Made by a program: the position numbers and the translations under genes. Positions 22,375-33,339 of a stretch of DNA of 64,000 nucleotides are shown here, in pieces (within the stretch, counting starts at the first letter, position 1; every line of letters starts with the position of its first letter). The notes beneath the pieces are model-generated. The model ran no database searches, was not told where the DNA came from, and saw only the letters and a program-made list of their open reading frames with translations. Source of the DNA: Epiperipatus broadwayi (taxonomy: Eukaryota; Onychophora; Udeonychophora; Euonychophora; Peripatidae). The stretch spans positions 372,001 through 436,000 of the forward strand of contig JAQFVV010000153.1 in NCBI GenBank assembly GCA_028023455.1, written 5' to 3'.

Positions 22375-24170
22375 ATGAGTAAGCATTTTGAGTATATTAA
22401 TCATAAAGCACAAGAATTACAAAAACCAAAAAAAAAAACAAAGATGAAACCCAAGCTTAAAACACTGAAAACCATTAAAGACACTAAGATCAATCAATCA
22501 ATATTGACAACTAATCAAAATGATGAAAAATCATTGAAAATCACTCTTAAAGACCAAAATTTAAATAAATTTGAAGATTCCGTTGAAAATTCCCATTCCC
22601 AAGATTATTACAGTGATAATTCCATTAGAATAGAGAGTGCTGCATTGGAAATAACTGAAATCAGTCAATCAAGGTTTAAAACTAGTCAAAATCAAAATAA
22701 ATCAATGAAAATCTCTCTTGAAGAACACAATTCAAATAACTCTAAAAATTCCACGGAAAATTCTTACTCTTCCTTTAACACAGAGAGCGCTCCAATGGAA
22801 AACAATGATGTTACATTAAACAAGCCCAAGTTTGGTCCAAAATTAAGTGATAACATCACGAAAGGAGAAATTAATAATATAAATAGTAATAAAATTATGT
22901 TTCACATGGATGTTGATAATGATAAGCTTGTACAACCTAGGAACAAGGAGGAATTGGTTGGTTGGTTGGTCAAGCTAGTCATAAAAGTTACAATCAATGC
23001 ACAATTATTAAAAGCTCAAATTTAGGTGTAAATGTGAATTGCAGGGAAATCGAAGTTCCAGATATCTCTCTGACTAGAAGGATTACTTCAACCAAGGCTG
23101 AGACTAGTTCACCACAAAAAAAAGTGATTCACCCTGAAACATCAAGACACACGGTTCTAAATTCACTATCTCATGATAATAAGCAAACTTATGCTAATAT
23201 AACTGCAAAAAACCTAAATAAAATCAATAACTTATCAAGAAGAAGCAACCAGCTTAAACATCATTGACATTGATAAAGACCAAGATTTTAATCCAATAGA
23301 TAATCACACTGAAAACAATAATATAAACCCAAATCTCACACAGGACAAGTGTAATTTAAATGATTATGAAAGTATTAGTGGACAATTCAATAACAATCTC
23401 CGTAAATCTTTTTCTCATTTTCACAATGAGTTCTCACTGATATTAACTACCACAAATGAGAAATGTCAACTTTTTACTTTTTCAGTAGATGAATTCTTTG
23501 CTATGATAAAGGAACAAAACCTTAGTAACATAATCAACAGAATTCTCCATCACCCAAACAAATGCTATTTCATTGTGGAATTTGTGAATCAATTTCAAAG
23601 ACAAGCTTTTAGAAACAACCATCATATTTTAAATGGAAAATTACTCATTAGCATTGATATAAGTAGACAATGTAAGCTTAATGGATTGGAAAGAAATTGT
23701 CATATTCAATTTTCACAATATGATCTTCAATGCTTGTTAGATCAATTTGGGAAGGAGGAAAATTTCAAATTCCTATGGGAAAGACATTCGGAAATAGAAA
23801 TCTTATCTAATAATGCTTCTTTTATATTAACCCCTCTCAAAAATATATCACCACTCGATATCCCTTTGGTCTTTGTGAAGAAGGAATGCCCAATTTACAT
23901 ATTATTCCATGGTGTTTCACCACAGTGTTTTCTCTGAGGGGACAGAAGTCACCTCATTAAACAATGTCCAACATGTATTTGCAAAAAATACAAAAACATC
24001 AGGTAAAATCACAAATGCAACTTATGGAAAGGAGATGAACTCAACAAAGACAAGCCTCCTCACCTCATTCAGGAAGATCAAGTTTGGAAATGTGATGAGC
24101 AAATGGAGACAACAGTGGAAATCCTTACATTAGATGTTAAGGACTCTGATAGCAAGGTAACCAACTGGTG
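22375..24170 (+). pseudogene. LINE ORF1 (nucleic-acid-binding, CCHC knuckle), broken
   Basis: The start at 22375 opens 216 codons rich in Lys, Asn and Ser, with an internal duplication (KSLKITLKDQNLN...EDSVENSHS and KSMKISLEEHNSN...KNSTENSYS, about 170 bp apart). It shifts frame near 23000 and again near 23240, then reads without a stop through FYFIVEFVNQFQRQAF-type sequence to 23937. At 23926-23967 the sequence encodes a C-x2-C-x4-H-x4-C zinc knuckle, except that the second cysteine position is TGA. ORF1 proteins of this group bind the element RNA. The knuckle after an HGVSPQCFL lead-in supports Tx1-like ORF1. A second stop lies near 24004. Confidence 0.75.
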
Positions 24171-24741
24171 AGGTAGAACCAATACGAATAAACCATAATC
24201 CAATGGAAAAAATGATCATTCAATTGTCCATGGAACTAAAGCCATAAAGAGGAAAACAATAGACTCAAACAGTTCTCAGCAGGATGATAATAATGCATCG
24301 TCTTTGAATACTAGTCATAATCAAATTAAACCTACCATGTTAAATCAAAATCAAACAAAACCAAGAAATAAAAAGTACAAAAAATTGAAAAAAAAAACAT
24401 TGACAACAATAGAAGGGTGTGATTACCAATCCTCTGACAATTAAATCCATCCAATGGAGTTTTCAGACTTGAATGGAATCAGCATATCAACCATGACAGG
24501 CATTGCAGTAATACAATTTCAATCCAATGAAATCAATAATGATAATCTAAAAATAGATCCTGGAGGGCAATTATAGAATTCTAAATATTTCATTCCCAGA
24601 AAATCCAAGAACTTTACCAGGTATTGCTGGAGTATTAAGCACAAGATAAACCATGAATAGCAATGCTTAATGACCAAAGAAATATATTGTATTCAACTTG
24701 TATTTCTACTTGACTAATAAATTCTAAATTCATCATCATAT

Positions 24742-26140
24742 TTCAAACCTGGAGCCTCTATCCCCCAGGGCTCTCCCCTGAGTACACTTATGTTTATTAC
24801 TTATATCAATCCACTATTGAAGGCTATAGAACAACAGCTTCCTGGCATATATATATATATATACCTAGACTGGCTAAAACAATCAATGTGATTGCATACA
24901 TGATGATATCATTGTTTTTCTCCCATCATCAAATTTTCTAACTCAGCTTAACTCCATCTTGGAATGGTATTCCAGTAAATTTGGTCTCTTAATAAATCCA
25001 TTGAAATCTGCATCATGGAAAATCTGTAATGGAAAAAAAATTGCATCTAAGTTCAAAGCAGAGCCTCAAAAATTTCTAGGATTTGCACTTGCCAAAACAC
25101 ATACCCAAATGTCAAAAGACATACATAATGAAATCCTATTATCAATGGAAAACTTAACCCAAAAATTGTCCAAAGTCTATCTATCCCTACCTGGGAAAGT
25201 AGCCATATTGAATATGAAAATTATGGCCAAAATAAATTATTATGTGCCAATCATCAAACTTACCAAAACATTTATCAGAAAAGTAAACACTCTTGCAGCG
25301 AGATTATTCTGGAAATGCAAAGTTGCTGCATTTAGCATTAAGCTCATGTAGCAACATAAAAAATACAATGGTTTGTCCCTGCATTATCTCCAGGCTATTG
25401 TAGTACAGAAAACTTTCAACTTTATCTCAATAATAATCAAAACCTTTGGATATGAGCAGATTCTGGAGCCAGTAATTCCTACTGATAGACCGCTACCTTA
25501 AGCTAAGAACTTCATAGACTTGTCAATTGAGCTGATTAAAAAATACATGGTCATCACCCATAACACATTTGACAATCGAATCAAGATATGGGAAGCATAC
25601 AGACTAATACATCCAGTCAATATCAACATATGTCCCAAGTTGGGGACTCCCAATAAAAAACTCATGACTCTCTTCAGCTTCTGGAGCATGGAGCCTAAAT
25701 ACCTGGATTTTGTACTCAAAATCAACATCAATTCAGTGAGTACCAACTGGTTTCTTGCATATAAGAGAGGCATTGTTAAAATTGATCCTATTTGTCCTCT
25801 CTGTCATTGGCATGAAGAAACATTTGAACATCTGATTCGCTCATGCCCTGGTCTCTGGATCACAAGAAGTACAATTGTCAAGAACCTCAACGTTGACTAT
25901 TACTTAATCATATCGCTCAAAGACAGCATAAGAACAAGATCAATTGCCACAATCAGATTCTCATTATTTATAAACTATGCAATTTGGACTGTAAGATGCA
26001 GAAAAATATTCAACACCAATGCTTTCGATGAAGAGGCTTTTACCATTAGGAAACTACAAAAAATGAAGAATCGTGACAAACTGCTAACTCCCAACTCAAG
26101 ATTTTATGAAACATGGAATCTCATTAAGAACATTTTATGA
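24742..26140 (+). pseudogene. LINE ORF2 remnant: RT palm, connector, CCHC-type finger
   Basis: It begins at RT motif B (PGASIPQGSPLS, 24746-24780) and so lacks the endonuclease and RT motif A. The catalytic YMDD box at 24897 has lost a single base (TACATG then ATGATATC, where TACATGGATGATATC is expected), shifting the frame inside the active site. The connector is open at 24959-25351 (FLGFALAKT, YLSLPGK). The last part, open at 25520-26140, has DPICPLC...EHLIRSC, the post-RT finger, followed by NYAIWTVRCRK. All parts align with 1477-3113. Confidence 0.85.
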
Positions 26141-26434
26141 ATGGATCAGTCTGCTGAACTGAGTCATACTGTTATATGACAGACTGCTTGGTTTGAACAG
26201 TAGACAATGGTACCAGATATGACAGTTATTATCACACATTTATGTTATCCCTATTCTGTTTGTATTAATCTATATGTCCTTATGAATTCATTAATGTATA
26301 TAACATATTCATCTTGCTTGATTATCTTTTTTTTTTTTTTTACACATGTATTAGCTTATATTTTATACTTGTTTCCTTTGTACAATATATAACATATTGA
26401 TTTTGCATTCAATAAATTATAGAGAATAAATTCT

Positions 26435-27320
26435 AAATTTTTTTTTAAAAAAGCCTTTAAAACAGCATTCTGATTAAGCAATAAAAAAAAAGCTAAAATT
26501 TAAGCAGCTTTCTATGTATCACTAAGTTTATTTTTTTTGGTTTATGAAAATATCAAATAGTATTATTTGTAAGTTGTTGTTGTTTTTTTTTTTTGTTTTG
26601 CAATTATATTTCTTATATATTCAAAGCAAAAAAAAATGCTTTTAATAATTAATTTTTTTATCATTATCTAACAATACTGCTTAAACGTGTACTAATGAGT
26701 AGTAATCTATTTCATAGATCTGCTTTTAAAAAGGGAAGGTGACTACTATTCATTTCTTTGTTTGTTTTAAAAAATTCATTTTTGAAGATTGTGATAACAA
26801 TCAAAATTATTAATTCTATAAATACTATTTTCTATATCTGTGTTCTTTTTTTACACGTTTCTAATTACGTATTTTTTTAAATACAATTAACAAGTTACTT
26901 TCAAAGGTGTTATTTCCTTATGGGCCTTACTTTTCTTTTTCTTTTTTCTTTTGACATTTAGTTCTCCATTCATGTTCAATGACACCTGGTTACATACAGA
27001 TTTCAATCAAGACTTTACAAGGAAAACTTAAGCCATTATTTTCTAACACTTAAGACAAACCATTTCCTCAAGGGTTTTAGATAAAATGTTTCATTCACAG
27101 TAATATGTAAATTTTATTACTAAAATAATAGTGAAAATAACTAATTAATGATTTATTTTTAAAAAATTGATGTAATAAATTTTTTCTCGTGATTGACTTT
27201 TTAGAATCATAACATCTTATTTTTAGCAAATATAGAGTACTAAAATGTAACTATACAGTTATCATAAATAAATAAAAATAAATAAAGTTAATAAATGAAA
27301 CTAGACATTTTGAATTGGCC
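26435..27320. other. AT-rich non-coding DNA, nothing recognised
   Basis: T-runs and A-runs predominate. No coding or structural signal was seen. Confidence 0.5.
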
Positions 27321-27329
27321 TAAAGTAGC

Positions 27330-27850
27330 ATGAATTGTTTAGTTGCACTTTAGATTGCCTCAAAAATGATTTTGATTCTAAAAGGGTCAGAAGAATGTGT
27401 GTTTTTATGGAGTGTTATTTCAGAGAAGGGCAATATATGCTGAATGTTCAGGAACAATTTTCCCAAAATAAAAGTGTCAAATTGACACATGGTCCATGCA
27501 TTAATATAGATGGTGTATGCATTAATAGAGAAGTTTTATGTGACAGGCTTGGTTTGGGACTGAAAATAAATTTTTGAATATTAGTGATTCAATGATGCAG
27601 AGTCCTTCAAAATGAATTGAGAAGTTGGCACAACACATGATGTCATCATTGGTATGGCATATATCACAATAAGGAAAAGACATAATCTTTTCCCTTATAA
27701 AGTTACTGCAGTACAAGAATAGAAACAAACAGATTGTAATCAATAGTGAAGATACTCTTGATGTTATGCTTTTTACTAATGAGGCATGGTAATTGGGAGA
27801 ATGGTATGATATGGTCAGCACTTACTGTTTGCAACAAAAAATGTTAATGC
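27330..27850 (+). pseudogene. Tc1/mariner-superfamily transposase relic
   Basis: The first part (open 27335-27577) reads VRRMCVFMECYFREGQYMLN followed by VQEQFSQN, resembling the N-terminal helix-turn-helix (DUF4817-type) of a transposase family common in invertebrates. After an apparent internal deletion, 27690-27790 reads YKVTAVQE.KQTDCNQ and then EDTLDVMLFTNEAW, resembling the block around the second catalytic aspartate (FTDEAW in relatives). Here that Asp is replaced by Asn. Stops and frame changes intervene and no terminal repeats were found, so this is a dead fragment. Confidence 0.55.
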
Positions 27851-27933
27851 ATGAGTGGCATTTTCTAGAAACAATATCAATGGATCCATATTCTTTTATG
27901 ATAGCAGCAACAGTGATCAGCATTGTAATGATA

Positions 27934-28038
27934 TTTTTTTTCTCGTGTATCATAGTATCAGCCGGGAAGCGACCCACTAACATGGGACAACTGCTTGTAA
28001 AGTAGCCGTCACTGACTTCTCGATCACCAATTCTTGAC
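27934..28038 (-). mobile_element. tRNA-Gly-like SINE, copy 1
   Basis: Minus-strand SINE: a tRNA-like body (TTGGTGATCGAGAAGTCAG ... CAAGCAGTTGTCCC ... GGTCGCTTCCCGG) followed by the family tail TATGATACACGAGAAAAA. The A-run of the tail lies at the low-coordinate end (T-run at 27933-27941). It belongs to the same family as the copies at 50634, 56795 and 58322. Confidence 0.75.
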
Positions 28039-31000
28039 AATTGTAATTATATTTACCTGTTCATCAATGAACTTAACAAAAAGGAACTAAATAATGCATG
28101 GCTCCAGAAAGATTGTGCATAGTACATTTACAGAACAATCAATGACCCTTATTTTGGAGATCTTTAGTGGCCATGTAATTTATATATTTTCAATAATTAA
28201 TGGCTTAATTAATAACTTGAATTATATTAAGAAAGTAATTATTCAAGTAACTTTTTGCTATTTAATGCAACAAATTAAACATTAATATTTTTTATAATTC
28301 AACTGTTGTAGATTTCATTTTTCATAAACGTTATTAATAGTTTGTTTAAATGGTTTTGAACAATTATTAGTAAGAAATATTTTCAAAATTGTCTCCTTTT
28401 TTTTTGGAAAATTAAATTGCTTTGTATATATCAAGTGATAAATTAATATTTTGTGCTATCACAAATATTACAACCTTGAAATAAAATATTAATCATTAGG
28501 GGCCCTTGCATACAGACAGTTTAAAACATGTTTTATCTCAGTAAAAAGATGACAATAATCATGGCTCTAGTGATTTTATAATCTGTAAAATCTGCAATAA
28601 GTCTCTGATAATCATTTGCGACTTGAAAGAAATTATTCAATAATATAGTTAAAAATAGTTTTGGTGTAATGGTTAATAATGATATTCCTTAATAATTATT
28701 TCTGTGATTTCTTTTTTTTTTTTTTTAATAAACTGGAATAAAAGAATAATCTGTAAAGAACAACTTCAAAAGTTCTTATATTCAACAACAACAAAAAAAA
28801 TCCATAGTTTGAAGTTAAGATATTTAAAAACTTTTCCAAATACTCTTTAGAACCTTAAAAACATTACCTTTATGAGTAAATAAGATGAATATATAGTAAA
28901 ATTCATATAATTAAATCATTTTTTAAAAGTTGATCAAAATTCTCCTTCCACTCGCTTAAAATATCATCAGTATCACCTAAAAAATGTTATCCATGGATTT
29001 TTTAAAATTATAATATTATTTCTTCATGTCTATATATATTTTTAAGGCATCAAACGAATCAAAAGTGATCACAATTAGAAAAAAAATGACGATCTTTGTA
29101 ATATTATTTCAGAATTAATATTAAGGCCTTCTTTTTAGTCATTAAATTTCTATTTTTATGTTTCTATATTGCTTTGAATTACCACTTCCAGCTTATTATT
29201 TTGTCAAAAAAAGAAAGTACCATGAGTTTCTATCAATTTATTAACAATGTGATAACTATTATCATTATCAGATCAAACCTAAGAACAAATTTATTTCTAT
29301 TTACAACATTCTTATTAGGAAATTTCTATGCATACACTAATGTGATGAGCTTCAAAAGCCAAGTTGAAAATGTAAATGTTTAATTAATATTAAAATTTAT
29401 CATGAGTAATTGTTGCTTTCTAAAAACAAATAATAAAGATTTCACTAATAGGTTCAAATAGGAACTATTTCCTAATAAAACTATTATTTTAGCATTGGTG
29501 TACTATAACACAACCCATAGAATTCCATTGCTGTTAATTTCTTTCATCCAAATTATTTTATAGGGTTTTTTTAATCTAACCATATGTATATTTTAATGGT
29601 CAAGTTTTGTACATTTGCATAACAGAATCTAGAATCCAGACAAAGAGACCAAAGCCGACCAGACCAGAAATATGATGTCCCAAATCTGACCAAACTTCAA
29701 CTTGGTTGCTAGTACTCCACACCTCAAGACCCTACGAATGACTCCACTTGAAGTTACATGTAGTATATCCATCTTTCACGGCCAGCATAGGACAGGGAAA
29801 AACATGAGACTCAGGACTTAAAATTATATTAACTAATTTAATTGCTACCAACACGAAATTAAAGATAACTTTCATAAATGGTAATTAATGCATATATAGT
29901 TATATCACACATATATATTTAGCTAAGACTGAATTGGATTGAAATAGGAACAAGAAATAACGCGCGAAACCGGAATAAATTTAACAAATAATTTATTAAA
30001 CAAATAAAACATAACTTAATGTGAAAAAAGCATGCAGGCTTTATAATGTGAGGATTAGCATATCTTCTAATTAAAACATTAATTATTAATATTGACATAT
30101 TTAAAGAAATCACTAAGTGATGCCCAATTAAGTTATGCCAATTTCTATTGAAAGTGGTGGCTACTGTTATAACATGATGTACCAGTCTTAGGCAAAACAT
30201 TTACTATCTTTTCTTTTAAATATTCCATTTAAGCATTTAAATAAATATTTTAGACAAAATATTTATTGCAACATTATTAATTTAATAAAGTAGGAGCATA
30301 TAGCTCAGCTCAGGGTAGGGACTGAATCCAGAAACCAAAGATATAAATTTCAGTTTAATACTGAATAATTAATTAAATTATGGAACTTAGAACTGGCTAA
30401 AATTAGATTACCAACATGCTACAGCACTGGCAAATTACAATAACAGATTTGAGTCAAGGGTTTTTGTGACAAACACCGGTACCCTGGAACTGAGCATCCT
30501 GCTGCTAAAAGGTCAGGGTGGTTAACATGACTGCTGGGAATAATTATGTCCAGTCTTACTAGTGTGCACCCCAAAAGAAGGTAAGATGGGATGGTCTTTC
30601 TCGAGGCCCTATATTAAGGAGAAGATGCAGCAAAATGTTAAACTTTGAACATGAATTTAATGCATCTAATCTGCCAAGTGAAAGTATGACATTTAATTAT
30701 TACAAAATATGGGGCAGTAGCCCAGTCAGTATGACTATCACGAGCCAATTCTAACAATGCCATATAAATTCAAGTGACATTAGAAGGATAAAGAAAATAT
30801 AATAAAACTCTGGTTTATAGGTTTCAATCAATATAAATTATTACAAAGGAGGTGAAATTATATTGATCAAATGGCCAAATAATTGCTGAATATACTTTTG
30901 TATTACTAAGACCAGTACATTGTGTTATTTAGAAATATCATTAAGATAAAAATTTAATAGCAGGCCACAATACATTTAAAATTAAATAAAAATTATAGGA

Positions 31001-31440
31001 AATCAAATCAGTGAGCATTGATAATGTTATTAAAAAAATAGTTATGGGGAAGATATTTGCAATAATATCTCTGAATATTTATTTCATTTAAATGCTCACT
31101 GCTTCGAAGCATTAGCATATAAATAAGAACATAACAATGAAGAAATATTAAAGGTACACCTGCAGTGATAGATAAAATAATTTAGTGTAGTTTTCATTTA
31201 AGTTTACTTAAGATATTAAAGAGGTAAGCAAGTTATATAAATAATACATTATTTCATTTAACGGGAATTTATAATAAAACATTTATGGAATTTAAAAATT
31301 AAATTATTTTAGTTTGCTAACTAAACATTGGAATAGAAAATTTGAATTTAGACACAGTTCGTTAACACAGAGTTCTACAGTTAGAGGTTTGGCATATTGA
31401 TTAATTGCTGGCTGGATAACCAGGTGTGGGCTTTCAGGTA
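28039..31440. other. AT-rich DNA with two unidentified GC-richer patches
   Basis: There are no genes. Patches at 29620-29830 and 30290-30620 are richer in G+C and CG dinucleotides than the rest (for example ACACCGGTACCCTGGAACTG at 30474). They could be old repeats or conserved regulatory sequence; neither encodes an open frame of note or matches another place in the window. Confidence 0.4.
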
Positions 31441-31735
31441 TCATCATCTTCTTGAGTGGCTGTTACAGGATGGTTTCTTGTGGTCTCTGGTGGTTTAAGC
31501 ATAGTCTGGCAGCAGCACATCATTCTTCCATGGATTCTAGAAGTAGCAGTTGCCTTTCTCCAGTCAGATCTTTCAAAGATCAATCTGACGTAGATTCAGC
31601 ATGGCAACACTCTTCCAAAATTAATGACTCCATCCTTCAAGCTTCAAATATACTCTATTTATATTTTTCTTATGAAGCACTTAACTGGAAAAGAATTTAT
31701 TTTGCCTGGAAAACCATTAGATCTTAAAATATTAT
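31441..31735. other. GC-richer patch with 91-codon frame, unrecognised
   Basis: A 91-codon plus-strand frame (31452-31727) is rich in Ser and His, without domain, signal peptide or splice context that I can recognise. It probably reflects the locally higher G+C content. It is left as an unidentified sequence. Confidence 0.3.
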
Positions 31736-32368
31736 TTTAAATTATAACATTTACCAAATTGACCAAAATGCTTTTGTTTAGATTTTCATGATGCCTTAGA
31801 TCCTCTTCCAGGTGTGAAATAGTGCTACTTCAGTGATTTTAATGAGTACAATTTTGCAGACAAATTTGGATAAAGCAATTATCAAACTTTGATATAGCCA
31901 CAGGTGCAATGGACTTAATGCAAATTTGTTTACGGCTATCTTTTATTTTTAACTAATTAAAAACTAAAAGCTTTTTGCTCTTTTACAAAATTAAATCATG
32001 CCACTCTATATATATTATTATATAAGGTGAATCATATATCCACATATGAATTTATATTTACTAAATTTAATAAATTGCCATTTCTGAAATATAAAATTAT
32101 AACATTAAATTCTACACTTTATAAATAAATGATCTAACACTATATTCGGTGTACAACTATTAGCCTATTTATGTACAGTGTTTATTCATATGTGCATATA
32201 TAATGCTGCACACGCAGTCATGATAGTATGGTTTAGATGTTTATTTTAATAAAATGAATATTTTAATAGGGTTTGAACCCAGCACATATAGGTTTTGTAG
32301 TTAAACTGAAAGGTGCAATGAGAAGGGCTTGAACCTGATCATTGCAATATATATGATAATCTTATTAA

Positions 32369-32523
32369 AACTCCCTATAGCTATCCACACTATCTTATAT
32401 AACTGATACATATGACCATACCTGTGATAAAGGTAAATGATCTTCAGTATATGAATTCTGTGCTGAACCACCATTCATTCATCAGTTGGTCCAGATCACC
32501 ATCTCCCACACATATATACAATA
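32369..32523 (-). mobile_element. Dispersed SINE-like repeat (family C), full-length copy
   Basis: The minus-strand unit begins GGGAGATGGTGATCTGGACC (from 32509 down) and ends at ATAAGATAGTGTGGATAGC (to 32375). It aligns over its length with 48108-47935, and its 3' part matches 32795-32885 and 63131-63200. The 3' part in the latter two copies continues to GAGTTCAAATCTC, a B-box-like word. This suggests a tRNA-related retroposon, with family identity unknown. Confidence 0.6.
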
Positions 32524-32794
32524 AGTTTTCAGTTTATATTAAAATACAAAATGTTCAAACTTTAATGGAAAAGATTCAATCTCCTTGACTCTTCAACTCT
32601 TCAGTCATCCATAACACTGAAAATCCAAGGGTGGAATACTCAAAGCCCTTATTGATGCAATATTATTGTCATACCCATGTTGACTTTAAATCATTCTGAT
32701 CCCTCACATATAGGACATTAATATGTCCATTGAAATATACAGAAGAAGGATGGGCATATTGGAGTAATTTCCTTTTTCACATGTATGTGGCAAT

Positions 32795-32885
32795 GTGTAT
32801 TGGTTATATAAGATAGTGTGGATAGCTGTAGGGAGCTTGAAAGTTTGAGTTCAAATCTCTTCTAAGTACATTGTTTAGTATAGAT
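32795..32885 (+). mobile_element. Dispersed SINE-like repeat (family C), partial copy
   Basis: TTATATAAGATAGTGTGGAT then AGCTGTAGGGAGCTTGAAAG and GAGTTCAAATCTC. The first ~35 bases are the reverse complement of 32369-32403, so the two copies form an inverted repeat about 430 bp apart. The word TAGTGTGGATAG is A-box-like. Confidence 0.55.
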
Positions 32886-33139
32886 AATATACACATGTTT
32901 AAATATTATATATGATAATTTATACTTGTGTTGTCCTAAAACAATAATAATTGTTTGACTTTACAGAACCCGTAATATTGTTTTCAATAACCTTATATAA
33001 AATGTACCGTTACTAACAAGATAGGAATTCAATTCTCCATTTAAAAATGATATTGATATAATAACACTAAACCCAAGAAATAAAAGCTTTCTTTTTATGA
33101 GCTTTTTAAAACTAGTCTTTAATATCATTAACTATTATG

Positions 33140-33141
<2 letters not shown>

Positions 33142-33215
<74 letters not shown>
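33142..33215. repeat. (TA)n microsatellite
   Basis: A TA run of about 74 bp. The apparent open frame through it only encodes an Ile-Tyr repeat. Confidence 0.95.
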
Positions 33216-33217
<2 letters not shown>

Positions 33218-33339
33218 AAGCAGTCAATCTTAGCTTAAGATTGAGCTTCATTGTTCTATCTACTAACCTAATATATATTTTATGTATATATTTGAGATGC
33301 GGACCTAAAAGTTATAAAATTTTAACTTTTAAATAACAT

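Larger units (their letters stand above)
22262..26430 (+). mobile_element. L1/Tx1-like non-LTR retrotransposon, internally deleted copy
   Basis: The second copy of the family at 1400-3120. It has a short 5' leader (22262-22374), ORF1 (22375 to about 24170), a joint near 24600-24740 where the AP-endonuclease and N-terminal RT should be, the RT palm from 24745, the connector (24959-25351), the C-terminal finger region (25520-26140) and a 3' UTR ending with two AATAAA signals at 26409 and 26424. Intact relatives have a complete ORF2 of well over 1000 codons; under 500 remain here. Frameshifts and stops throughout show that it is dead. Confidence 0.82.

Noticed and set aside
25498-25773. 91-codon minus-strand frame
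   Set aside because: Antisense shadow of the LINE ORF2 C-terminal region.
27822-28040. 72-codon minus-strand frame
   Set aside because: It is the accidental translation of a SINE.
33097-33336. 79-codon frame with long Ile-Tyr repeat (also 36059-36302 minus and 4231-4416 minus)
   Set aside because: The repeat is simply the translation of (TA)n microsatellites.
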